Shown here piece after piece: positions 8,135-14,937 of a stretch of DNA of 14,937 nt. The notes under the pieces are model-generated. The model was not told where the DNA came from. It ran no database searches and saw only the letters and a list, made by a program, of their open reading frames with translations. Location: NCBI GenBank assembly GCA_947624075.1, contig CANQIM010000016.1:1-14937 (forward strand). Direction: 5' to 3'. The number at the start of each line of letters is the position of its first letter. Positions within the stretch are counted from its first letter, which is position 1. Both the position numbers and the translations under genes were made by a program. Source of the DNA: an uncultured Bacilli bacterium (lineage in GTDB: Bacteria > Bacillota_I > Bacilli_A > RF39 > UBA660).

Positions 8135-10555
8135 CTATTTATAATTTTTTTTAAATTCCCAATAATTAGATAAAGCTGTTATACCTAAAAATCCTAATAA
8201 AAGAAATACTGGTATAAAGTTTATTAAATATCTAGAGCTAGCCTCCCAAATAAGAAAGAACAAATAAACACCAAATGTTGTAACTGAAAGAAGAAATTGT
8301 AATTTTCTTTGTTTTTCATTTAAGTAATTTCTTAAAGCTATTCCTATAACCATAAATAAAAGTATAAAATACCACTCACATTGAGAAATCACATTAAAAA
8401 TACCATTTTTGTTTTCTTCAAAAATATAATCTTGTATCTTTCTTTTTTTCAAAGTTCCTTTTCCAACTATCGTAGAAGCATACATAGTACCATCTCCCCA
8501 AACATAAGCTGTTTTATCTAGAAAATGTTTTAATAGTGTATGCTTTTTTATCATAGTATTTAATCTTTTCTTTATAACTTTTATATTAGCCTTCTTTTTA
8601 TTTTCAACACCAATTATTCCACCAGTAAAATCTTGTTCATGATAATCATAGTGTCCACTACCCTTTAATCCCATCATAATATAATGAGTAATTGGTACAG
8701 AAACTTCATCTAATTTTTTACTATCAAATGCCTTATAAATATAAAATTTATAAGATAAGTAAGGAATTAAAAAGCCAAGTAGTATTACTAAAGTCATCTT
8801 CATTATCTTAATAAGATTTTTATTTTCCAAGAAATGACTAATAACAATAGCAATTAATGCAATAGAAACAGTAAATTTTATACAACTACCTATTCCTAAT
8901 AGTAAACCACTTAATAACAAATTTTTTTTACTTTTCTTTCTACATAAATAATAATATATTCCAGCAATTCCAAAAGGTAGTGACAAAGTATCTGTATAAA
9001 AAACTGGAACATAAGTAATTAAAGGTGTAAATAAAACTACTACTAGAAGAAATAAAGTACACTTTTCTTTAGAAAAATATTCCTTCATTATTCTATAAGT
9101 ATAAAAAATAGCTATATCAATAAAAATAATATTTAGAATAATTCCCAATTTTATAGGAAATATAATATTAAAAGTAAAAAACAATCTATACCAAATTTTA
9201 AGTAATATACAAACACCTATATTAGTTGGATGAACATATAAGTATTCAAAATAATTTATAGCTGTTTTTTTACTCGCATCACTAAAAGCCATAGTGTAAG
9301 CAGTTCCAAAATCCCATGTCAAACCATCGCAAGCAAAAATATAGGCAAAGGCTAACTGTAATCCAAGAAAAAGTACAAACATAAAAAAATGTAGTCTTGA
9401 ATGTTTTTTCACTTTACTTTTTATAAACTTAAATAATAAATAATTTATCAAAAAGTAAATTGCTAAATATAAAATCATAATATATGGCTTTATAATTATA
9501 GTTCTATCTTTATTTATATTAAGAAAATTATTTAATATTATACATGAAAATAAAAAGAAAAAGATAATTAAAAAGATACTTATCAAATTCATTTTTATAG
9601 TATTTTTCTTCATTCGATATAATTTACAATATAATTTAGATAAGCATTTATTTTTTTCTATTGTCCTTTGAGGAAAACTTCTTGTTTCATAATATTTATT
9701 ATCTTTATAATCAGGAACTTCTTTTTTCAAATAAGAAAAGGCTTCATCAATAAAATTATCTGCTACTTTTACATCTTCTTGAACACGTTGTTGAATAGTA
9801 TAATTAGTAATAATCCGAACAGTTAATTTATCAAGACTTTCTTTTAGATACTCGACATTTTTTAATTTATTCCTAATTATATCAATAATTTTCAAAATAT
9901 CAAAAATGCGCTCATCACGAATAGTAGTTTCACTATTTTTATGAATAACATAGTAATTTAAAGGTTCATTTATTTTACCTATTTTTTTAGCTTTAAGTAA
10001 GCATTCTACTACAAAAGGTGCATCTTCGTATTTTAAATCTTCAATAAATTTTATACCATTATCTTTTATAAGGCTAGTTTTATATAATTTATTCCAAGGT
10101 GATAGATTAATCTTTTCTAAAAGTATTGGCATCTTTTCTAAAGTAGTATTTTCAAAAGCCATTAAATCTTCAAGGACCAATTTTTCATCAGTAACACGAT
10201 AAAAGTCACATACTACCATGTCAAGCTTTTCTTTATGAGCTTTTTCATAAAGCTTACTACAAGCATCATTTGCTAAATAATCATCACTATCTAAAAACAT
10301 TATGTATTCGCCAGTTGCTTTTTCTATTCCAAAATTTCTCGTCTTACCTATTCCTTGATTTTCATTTTTAAAGTATTTAATTCTCTTATCTGTATATTTC
10401 TTAATTATTTTTTCTGTATTATCAACTGAACCATCATTTACAATAATAAATTCTAGTTCCTTTTTAGTTTGAGATATTAAAGAATCAAGACATTTTTCTA
10501 TAGTTTTTTCGGCATTAAAAGCTGGAACAATAATACTTATATCAATTTTTTTCAT
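8135..10555 (-). CDS. Bifunctional GT2 / GT-C-like membrane glycosyltransferase fusion
   Basis: This 806-residue protein joins two enzyme types. Residues 5-300 are a GT2 GT-A domain, with SIIVPAFNAEKTIEKCLDS, VNDGSVDNT and FLDSDDY (DSDD 89-92), plus the ED pair in LKYEDAPFVVE (177-178) expected of the catalytic base region. From about residue 322 the chain becomes polytopic. CDGLTWDFGTAY (409-420) carries loop acids D410 and D415, followed by YVHPTNIG (440-447), FYTDTLSLPFG (519-529) and, near the end, WEASSRYLINFIP (770-782), all resembling GT39/ArnT-like GT-C proteins. I infer that the cytoplasmic GT2 half adds a sugar to a lipid-linked acceptor and the membrane half works on the outer face. 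They need not share a substrate. The ATG directly follows the stop codon of the upstream gene, with GAGG 8 bases before it. No frameshift is seen at the junction. Confidence 0.82.
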   Translation of the reverse strand: MKKIDISIIVPAFNAEKTIEKCLDSLISQTKKELEFIIVNDGSVDNTEKIIKKYTDKRIKYFKNENQGIGKTRNFGIEKATGEYIMFLDSDDYLANDACSKLYEKAHKEKLDMVVCDFYRVTDEKLVLEDLMAFENTTLEKMPILLEKINLSPWNKLYKTSLIKDNGIKFIEDLKYEDAPFVVECLLKAKKIGKINEPLNYYVIHKNSETTIRDERIFDILKIIDIIRNKLKNVEYLKESLDKLTVRIITNYTIQQRVQEDVKVADNFIDEAFSYLKKEVPDYKDNKYYETRSFPQRTIEKNKCLSKLYCKLYRMKKNTIKMNLISIFLIIFFFLFSCIILNNFLNINKDRTIIIKPYIMILYLAIYFLINYLLFKFIKSKVKKHSRLHFFMFVLFLGLQLAFAYIFACDGLTWDFGTAYTMAFSDASKKTAINYFEYLYVHPTNIGVCILLKIWYRLFFTFNIIFPIKLGIILNIIFIDIAIFYTYRIMKEYFSKEKCTLFLLVVVLFTPLITYVPVFYTDTLSLPFGIAGIYYYLCRKKSKKNLLLSGLLLGIGSCIKFTVSIALIAIVISHFLENKNLIKIMKMTLVILLGFLIPYLSYKFYIYKAFDSKKLDEVSVPITHYIMMGLKGSGHYDYHEQDFTGGIIGVENKKKANIKVIKKRLNTMIKKHTLLKHFLDKTAYVWGDGTMYASTIVGKGTLKKRKIQDYIFEENKNGIFNVISQCEWYFILLFMVIGIALRNYLNEKQRKLQFLLSVTTFGVYLFFLIWEASSRYLINFIPVFLLLGFLGITALSNYWEFKKNYK

Positions 10556-11527
10556 CTAATTTTCCTCTTTTGTAGCTGGCTCTTCATCTGTTTCTGTCTC
10601 TCTAACTATATAAATTGGTCTTTTCTTTACTTCAAGATATGTTTTTGATAAATACATTCCCATAACACCCAAGAAAAACAATTGAACACCACTTGTAAAA
10701 ATAATAATACAAGCAAGTGATGGCCAACCACTAACAGCATCTCCAAAAATTAAAGTTTTACATATTATAAATACTATAGCAATGAAAGCTACTAAGCAAA
10801 ACAAAAGACCAATAAAAGCTGAAACTACTAATGGTGTTGTAGAAAAAGCTAAAATTCCTTCTAATGCATATTTAAATAATTTAAAAAAGTTAAATTTTGA
10901 TTTTCCTGCTACCCTATCTCCTGTTTCAATATCAATCCATTTTGTATTAAAACCAACAAAACTAAAAATACCTTTTGAATAACGATTATACTCTTTCATT
11001 TCTAAAATAGCATCAACCATTTTTCTTTTCATTAAGCGAAAATCTCTTGCTCCTGGAATTTGTTTAGTAGAAGAAATCTTACCAATCAAAATATACCAAC
11101 ATTTTGTAAAAAACTTTCTAAGTAAAGAATAATCTCTATGAGATTTAGTATATAAAGCAACACAATCATAGCCTTCTTCTTGAATTGTTTTATACATTTG
11201 TATTACCATAGTTGGAGGATCTTGCATATCAGCATCCATTATCGCAACATAATCCCCAGTTGCATTCTCAAGTCCTGCATACATTCCTGCTTCTTTTCCA
11301 AAGTTCCTTGAAAAAGAAATAAATCTAACACGTGAATCTTTTTTAGCATAACTTTTTATAATTGATAAAGTTCTATCTTTACTTCCATCATTAATAAATA
11401 AAAATTCAAAATCAACGTAATTCATTTCTTTTGCTACTTTAGAAATTTCTTTATAAAAAATAGGAAGAGATTCTTCTTCATTATAACAAGGAACTATTAT
11501 TGAAATTTTATCTTTAGCTTTTTTCAC
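10556..11527 (-). CDS. Polyprenyl-phosphate glycosyltransferase, DPM-synthase-like GT2 (CsbB/GtrB/ArnC type)
   Basis: A 323-residue enzyme expected to transfer one sugar from a nucleotide donor to undecaprenyl phosphate at the inner membrane face. From the chosen start, SIIVPCYNEEES opens a GT2 domain, followed by INDGSKDRT, the metal-binding DADMQDPP (98-105), GARDFRLMKR (159-168) and GKSKF. Two transmembrane helices (about 234-257 and 269-294) and a RPIYIVRE tail follow, as in GtrB and CsbB. The longest frame starts at ATG 11545, but its first codons are themselves a strong ribosome binding site (AGAGGTG) placed 6 bases before GTG 11527, and no such site precedes the ATG. I therefore choose GTG. 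The product would be the lipid donor for the GT-C-like proteins downstream. A flippase of GtrA/GtcA type is not encoded in the window. The sugar cannot be told. Confidence 0.9.
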   Translation of the reverse strand: MKKAKDKISIIVPCYNEEESLPIFYKEISKVAKEMNYVDFEFLFINDGSKDRTLSIIKSYAKKDSRVRFISFSRNFGKEAGMYAGLENATGDYVAIMDADMQDPPTMVIQMYKTIQEEGYDCVALYTKSHRDYSLLRKFFTKCWYILIGKISSTKQIPGARDFRLMKRKMVDAILEMKEYNRYSKGIFSFVGFNTKWIDIETGDRVAGKSKFNFFKLFKYALEGILAFSTTPLVVSAFIGLLFCLVAFIAIVFIICKTLIFGDAVSGWPSLACIIIFTSGVQLFFLGVMGMYLSKTYLEVKKRPIYIVRETETDEEPATKEEN

Positions 11528-11559
11528 CGAAAACACCTCTTTCATAGCTTTATATATTT

Positions 11560-11588
11560 ATTTTATCTTAAATTTAGTTTTTAGTCTA
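11560..11588 (-). promoter_or_regulatory. candidate internal promoter before the CsbB-like gene
   Basis: On the minus strand, TAGACT (11588-11583), a 17-base spacer and TAAAAT (11565-11560) lie in the only gap of notable size inside the large operon. The predicted start near 11553 precedes the AGAGGTG site for GTG 11527. Its boxes nearly repeat the acyltransferase promoter at 4591-4619. The -35 matches consensus at only four of six positions. Confidence 0.4.
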
Positions 11589-11598
11589 GGAAAGTCTT

Positions 11599-12516
11599 CT
11601 ATTTTACAAATTTATAATATATCTTTGGACTAATCTTTAAAAATAAATATTTAATTTTTCTAGGAAATGTATCTTTTAAAAGATTATCAAACACTTTATC
11701 TTGGACTAATTTTTTTCTATATATCTTATAATCATTTTTCTTTAATTCACAAATTTTTAAAATAAGAGAATTAGCAATAAAGCTTTTAAATACTTTAGAA
11801 TTTATATTTGTTTTAGCTATTTCTTTATCTAAATAAAGATAATGATTATAAAAATCTTTTACTTTTCTTTTTGTCCATTCATAATCTTTATTATTCATAA
11901 TACTTCCACTTCTTCGATAATAATTATAACCTATATAAGAAATTGCTTTAACAGAAGAAGCTTTTATAATTACTAAAGGAATTAATCCATAATCTTCATG
12001 AACTGTATCTTCCATAAATTTAAATTTTTCTTTTAAAAAGTAACTTCTTTTATATATGTAACACCACGCATTTTCTACAAAGTGATATTTTGTAATTTTT
12101 TTAAAGGCTTCTTCTCCTAATAATGAATTAAATGCTTCTTCTTCGTATTTTACTATTTCTCCTTGATCATTAATTGTTTGTACTTGAAATCTTAATATGT
12201 CTGGACTATCTTCTATATTTTTAGCTAATTTTCTTAATAAGTCTTTTTCTAAAAAATCATCACTATCTAAAAATACTAAATACTCTCCTTTAGCTTTTTT
12301 TATACCTAAATTTCTAGCACTTGAAACGCCATAATGTTTTGTAGTAATAACTTGATAATTATATTTTGAAGCTATTTCTTCACTTTTATCAGTTGATCCA
12401 TCATTAATAACTATCACTTCATAATCAGTAAATGTCTGATATTTAACACTATCTAGGCATCTTTTTAAGTACTTATCAACATTATAAACAGGTATAATTA
12501 TACTAAATTTAGGCAT
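11599..12516 (-). CDS. GT2 family glycosyltransferase (EpsJ/CpsI-like)
   Basis: A 305-residue cytoplasmic glycosyltransferase with a single GT-A domain and no transmembrane helix. It opens with FSIIIPVYNVDKYLKRCLDS, then VINDGSTDKS (37-46) for nucleotide binding, SSARNLGI, and FLDSDDF with DSDD at 84-87 for metal binding. The later VHEDYGLIP supplies the acidic pair usual for the catalytic base region, and YRRSGSIMN is common in capsule and exopolysaccharide GT2 enzymes. The C-terminus is a Lys-rich helical region. It should add one sugar to the growing lipid-linked unit; donor and linkage are not predictable. Its ATG abuts the TAA stop of the upstream fusion gene, and GAGGTGG lies 5 bases before the ATG within the last codons of that gene, so the two are translationally coupled. 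Confidence 0.9.
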   Translation of the reverse strand: MPKFSIIIPVYNVDKYLKRCLDSVKYQTFTDYEVIVINDGSTDKSEEIASKYNYQVITTKHYGVSSARNLGIKKAKGEYLVFLDSDDFLEKDLLRKLAKNIEDSPDILRFQVQTINDQGEIVKYEEEAFNSLLGEEAFKKITKYHFVENAWCYIYKRSYFLKEKFKFMEDTVHEDYGLIPLVIIKASSVKAISYIGYNYYRRSGSIMNNKDYEWTKRKVKDFYNHYLYLDKEIAKTNINSKVFKSFIANSLILKICELKKNDYKIYRKKLVQDKVFDNLLKDTFPRKIKYLFLKISPKIYYKFVK

Positions 12517-14820
12517 TTATACCACCTCATCAAATATTTTTTCTAATTGTTTAATTCTTTTAGCTTGTATTTTTTCAATATCAATATTTTTCATTTTCTT
12601 TTTATTAGTAAAAATCTTTTTTACTTCTTTAGGAATTAATTTTTCTTCTTTAGATATAATATAAGCATAGTCTTTACCAATATTTATTTCTTCATCACTA
12701 ACATCTATTGTTGTTATAAATGGCTTCTTTAAGGTTAATCCTTCTAAATAAACAACAGGAAAACCTTCATAATCGGAGGTAAGTAGTAAATAATCTGCTT
12801 CTTTCATATATGGATAAGGATTAGATTTTGGACCTAAAAATTCTATTCTATCGCTCAAACCTAATTTTTTACTTAATTCTTGATACATATTTTCATCTGG
12901 TCCTGAACCTATTACCCATAAGTGTGTATCTTGCAGCTCTTTTACTATGTTAATTGCTCTAGTTAGTTTCTTTGATGAATCATCAAGTCTTCCTACAAAT
13001 ACTAATAATTTTTTATCTTTTGGATGTTTAATAGTTATTTCTTTTAGACTATCTTCTTTTATCTTTTTAGTATTAATAAAGTTATTAAATACTTTTACTT
13101 TATCCTTCAAAGTTTCATATAATGTTAAAAAATAATCTTTCGCTTCATTAGAAACAAAAATAATATGTTTATAGTCTTTTACTTTTCTAGAATCAAAAAA
13201 TTCTTTTACTTCATCATCTGTTTCATAGACATCTTTATAATTACTATGAACGTATAATGCTGTATTATCTGAAGCTATTTTTACTAATTTATTTGAACTA
13301 TAACTATATGTTGTGTAGCAGCAACTAAAGTCATAATTTTTATAATTATATATTTCAAAAGCTAATTTTCGTAAGCAATTGATTAATTTTCTAAATAGAA
13401 TAAATCTATTATTACTAACCTTTACTTCTCTTAAAGTAACACTTTTATTAAGATCTTTAAGTAGCTTACCTCTTTTTTCTTCAAGTACTAAAGTAACATT
13501 ATATTTATTATAATCAATATTATCTAGTAAATTAATTTGCGCTTTTTCTATTCCTCCTATTTCTAAATTAACACCTGCAAATAATAAATCTTTTTTATCT
13601 TTTTTATTTAAAGAAATAATTATTAAGGCACTAAGCAAACTAACAGAAGGTCCTGTTATAATATGTCCTGTAAAGAAACTCAAAATTATTATAAATAGAA
13701 AACTTAAATATAACATATAATTTTGATAATTAATTTTAATTGCATTTCTCAAAACTTTAATAATTACATATAAAGATATGCCAAAAAATATTAAGAAGCC
13801 AACTATTCCATTAGAATACAATATATCAAAATAATCCATTTCAATCATTTTTAATTTTTTTTGTTTTTTATAATAACCTATTCCAAATACTTTTTGATAA
13901 AAAGGTGCTTTATCGTATATTTTATTTTTTCGTGCTAAAAAAGTAAGTCTTTCACTAAAAATAAAATGGTCGACAAACTTCTCATCTTCAAACACTTCAA
14001 AAACATTATCTAGTTCTAAATAATCTAAATGTGTTTTTATATTTTTATAAAAATTTGTCTTTGGAACAATAAAAACTAAAGCTATAGAAAATAAAGTTAA
14101 AAATATAAAGGAAATACCTATAATCTTATATGCTTTTTCTTTAAAGCTCTTTACCCATAGATAAATTAATGAAAAAATAATTGTAATTACTAAAGCTAAA
14201 AGAGGTGTCTTTGTACCCATCATTAATATAACTGATAAGTAAAGTAATGTTGCTATAAGAGAAAAAAGATTTCTCTTTTGTAATACAATGATAAAAAGAA
14301 TTGGTGTCAATAAAGAAATGATTCCACTAATTTCATTAGCTGAATTATAAAAGCCTAAAGTTCCTGCTTTAGTAATTTCATATGTCTTGTAGCCAACATT
14401 AAAAATTGTTGGTACGAATATACATAGTAAGTATAAAAGTAATGTAGTAAAAAAGGTCATTTTACTAATTTTTATTTCATCTTTTAGAGAATAGATAGAA
14501 ATTAATATAATTGGAAAATAAAATACTTTTACTAATTCTTGCACTTCTTTAAAAAAGTTTGTTGGGTAAATTATCTTACCCATTATAAAGAAGATAAAAT
14601 AAGTTCCTACTAAAATATAAGGTATAAGTAAATTTTTCTTTTTATAAGTAATTAGACATACTAACATTAAAGCAACCATAAATAGAACTTTTAAAACAAT
14701 TCCTATTGTAATTGGAAAATTAAATATATGAATATTTAGTCCTGTAATTAAATCTAATATAGGTTGAAAAAGCAAAAAACTAGCAATGAAAATATTTATA
14801 TTCTTTTTAATTTTTCCCAT
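12517..14820 (-). CDS. Fusion of O-antigen ligase/polymerase-like membrane domain with GT4 glycosyltransferase
   Basis: First gene of the operon, 767 residues. Residues 10-405 form about eleven to twelve hydrophobic segments with a large outside loop (about 253-335) ending in FGIGYY and YSNGIVGFLIFF. GFYNSANEISG (157-167) and MGTKTP (201-206) resemble the O-antigen ligase/Wzy superfamily, which attaches or polymerises glycans outside the membrane. Residues 411-767 form a GT-B enzyme of family GT4: GVNLEIGGIEKAQINLL (416-432) for the glycine loop, VHSNY with H525, VFVGRLDD (607-614), and EGFPVVYLE (685-693), the E-X7-E donor motif. The junction is short (NKKDKKD) and in frame, so this looks like a true fusion. 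The start is ATG 14820 with GAGGTGG 7 bases upstream. The GT4 half should face the cytoplasm while the ligase-type active site faces out. Whether the membrane half polymerises or ligates is undecided. Confidence 0.87.
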   Translation of the reverse strand: MGKIKKNINIFIASFLLFQPILDLITGLNIHIFNFPITIGIVLKVLFMVALMLVCLITYKKKNLLIPYILVGTYFIFFIMGKIIYPTNFFKEVQELVKVFYFPIILISIYSLKDEIKISKMTFFTTLLLYLLCIFVPTIFNVGYKTYEITKAGTLGFYNSANEISGIISLLTPILFIIVLQKRNLFSLIATLLYLSVILMMGTKTPLLALVITIIFSLIYLWVKSFKEKAYKIIGISFIFLTLFSIALVFIVPKTNFYKNIKTHLDYLELDNVFEVFEDEKFVDHFIFSERLTFLARKNKIYDKAPFYQKVFGIGYYKKQKKLKMIEMDYFDILYSNGIVGFLIFFGISLYVIIKVLRNAIKINYQNYMLYLSFLFIIILSFFTGHIITGPSVSLLSALIIISLNKKDKKDLLFAGVNLEIGGIEKAQINLLDNIDYNKYNVTLVLEEKRGKLLKDLNKSVTLREVKVSNNRFILFRKLINCLRKLAFEIYNYKNYDFSCCYTTYSYSSNKLVKIASDNTALYVHSNYKDVYETDDEVKEFFDSRKVKDYKHIIFVSNEAKDYFLTLYETLKDKVKVFNNFINTKKIKEDSLKEITIKHPKDKKLLVFVGRLDDSSKKLTRAINIVKELQDTHLWVIGSGPDENMYQELSKKLGLSDRIEFLGPKSNPYPYMKEADYLLLTSDYEGFPVVYLEGLTLKKPFITTIDVSDEEINIGKDYAYIISKEEKLIPKEVKKIFTNKKKMKNIDIEKIQAKRIKQLEKIFDEVV

Positions 14821-14857
14821 ATTTCTACCACCTCTTCTTTTGTTTTTCTTACTTAAT

Positions 14858-14887
14858 ATTATAGCATGCAGAATAACTAATAGTAAA
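14858..14887 (-). promoter_or_regulatory. extended -10 promoter of the six-gene glycosyltransferase operon
   Basis: On the minus strand, TGC-TATAAT (14866-14858) is a perfect extended -10 element. TTTACT (14887-14882) is a four-of-six -35 box at 18-base spacing. Transcription would begin near 14851, about 31 bases before ATG 14820, with AAGAGGTGG as the ribosome binding site. Confidence 0.65.
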
Positions 14888-14898
14888 ATAAAGTTATT
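14872..14898. repeat. 7-bp inverted repeat flanking the -35 box, possible operator
   Basis: AATAACT (14872-14878) and AGTTATT (14892-14898) are exact inverted copies separated by 13 bases, and the -35 hexamer of the operon promoter lies between them. The geometry would suit a dimeric regulator. In such AT-rich DNA a repeat of this size can also arise by chance. Confidence 0.3.
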
Positions 14899-14901
14899 GT
14901 T

Positions 14902-14931
14902 TTTTAGGAAAAGAAAAATATTTTTCTAAAA
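14902..14931. repeat. AT-rich hairpin upstream of the operon, possible terminator of a preceding unit
   Basis: A perfect 16-base palindrome sits at 14912-14927. In an alternative fold, 14902-14912 pairs with 14921-14931 over 11 pairs including one G-T. On the minus strand the palindrome is followed by TTTTCC, so it could end transcription arriving from beyond the window edge. The stem has almost no GC pairs, so this is a weak call. Confidence 0.25.
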
Positions 14932-14937
14932 TTTTAA

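Noticed and set aside
10782..10982. 66-codon plus-strand open frame
   Set aside because: It lies wholly inside the CsbB-like glycosyltransferase gene on the other strand, has no convincing ribosome binding site, and its translation shows no recognisable domain.
10556..11545. Simple housekeeping dolichol-phosphate-mannose synthase role for the CsbB-like gene
   Set aside because: The two C-terminal transmembrane helices and RPIYIVRE tail, and its place in a glycan operon, fit the bactoprenol glycosyltransferase branch better; the sugar remains unknown.
10279..12273. Identical 19-base stretch at 10279-10297 and 12255-12273, a possible dispersed repeat
   Set aside because: Both copies encode the same conserved LDSDD metal-binding motif of two GT2 enzymes with the same codon bias, so shared protein ancestry explains it.
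12947..13135. 62-codon plus-strand open frame
   Set aside because: It is the antisense shadow of the GT4 half of the fusion gene; its apparent Ser/Phe-rich content is what reversed Lys/Glu codons give.
1..14937. Use of a mycoplasma-type code (TGA as Trp), considered because of the extreme AT content
   Set aside because: Trp codons are TGG, the ATPase gene ends at TGA exactly where the family ends, and no frame needs TGA read-through.
1..14937. Mobile elements, tRNA or rRNA genes, CRISPR arrays, integration sites
   Set aside because: No transposase or integrase frame, regularly spaced repeats or structured RNA genes were seen; gaps between genes are all under about 120 bases.

Overview
All genes in this window lie on the minus strand, so transcription runs from position 14937 towards 1. 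The DNA is very AT-rich. The proteins are rich in Lys, Ile and Asn, ribosome binding sites are strong AGGAGG/GAGGTG types, and TGA is used as a stop while Trp is read from TGG. The transporter belongs to the teichoic-acid/polysaccharide export type. Together this suggests a low-GC Bacillota (a gut Bacilli/Erysipelotrichia-like or clostridial bacterium) using the ordinary bacterial code. I cannot name the genus. The locus is a cell-surface polysaccharide or secondary wall polymer cluster.

Layout in the direction of transcription. An extended -10 promoter (14858-14887) starts a tightly packed six-gene unit: (1) a fused O-antigen-ligase/polymerase-like membrane protein plus GT4 glycosyltransferase; (2) a GT2 glycosyltransferase; (3) a DPM-synthase/CsbB-type polyprenyl-phosphate glycosyltransferase, with its own candidate promoter; (4) an 806-residue fusion of a GT2 domain to a GT-C-like membrane domain; (5) a GT-C-like membrane protein; (6) a YfhO/PTPS-related GT-C-like membrane protein. 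A good Rho-independent terminator (4621-4645) closes this unit. A promoter directly behind it drives an acyltransferase-3 membrane O-acyltransferase. Another strong promoter (3415-3443) drives a membrane-anchored SGNH hydrolase, followed by the ATPase and permease of a polysaccharide ABC exporter, ending at a weaker terminator (1111-1136). Beyond that begins a further gene, cut by the window edge: a QueC-like PP-loop ATPase with a four-cysteine zinc site.

Inferred joint function: cytoplasmic GT2 and GT4 enzymes build a lipid-linked glycan. The ABC transporter exports it. The CsbB-like enzyme charges undecaprenyl phosphate with a single sugar. Up to three GT-C-like proteins use such donors outside the membrane to decorate the polymer. 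The acyltransferase and SGNH protein add or remove acyl groups, and the ligase-like domain attaches or polymerises the chain. No initiating sugar-phosphate transferase, GtrA/GtcA-type flippase or sugar-nucleotide synthesis gene is visible, so these must lie elsewhere.

For five genes (permease, ATPase, acyltransferase, 584-aa GT-C, CsbB-like GT) I chose a start inside the longest open frame, because the ribosome binding site lies within the first codons of the longer version.
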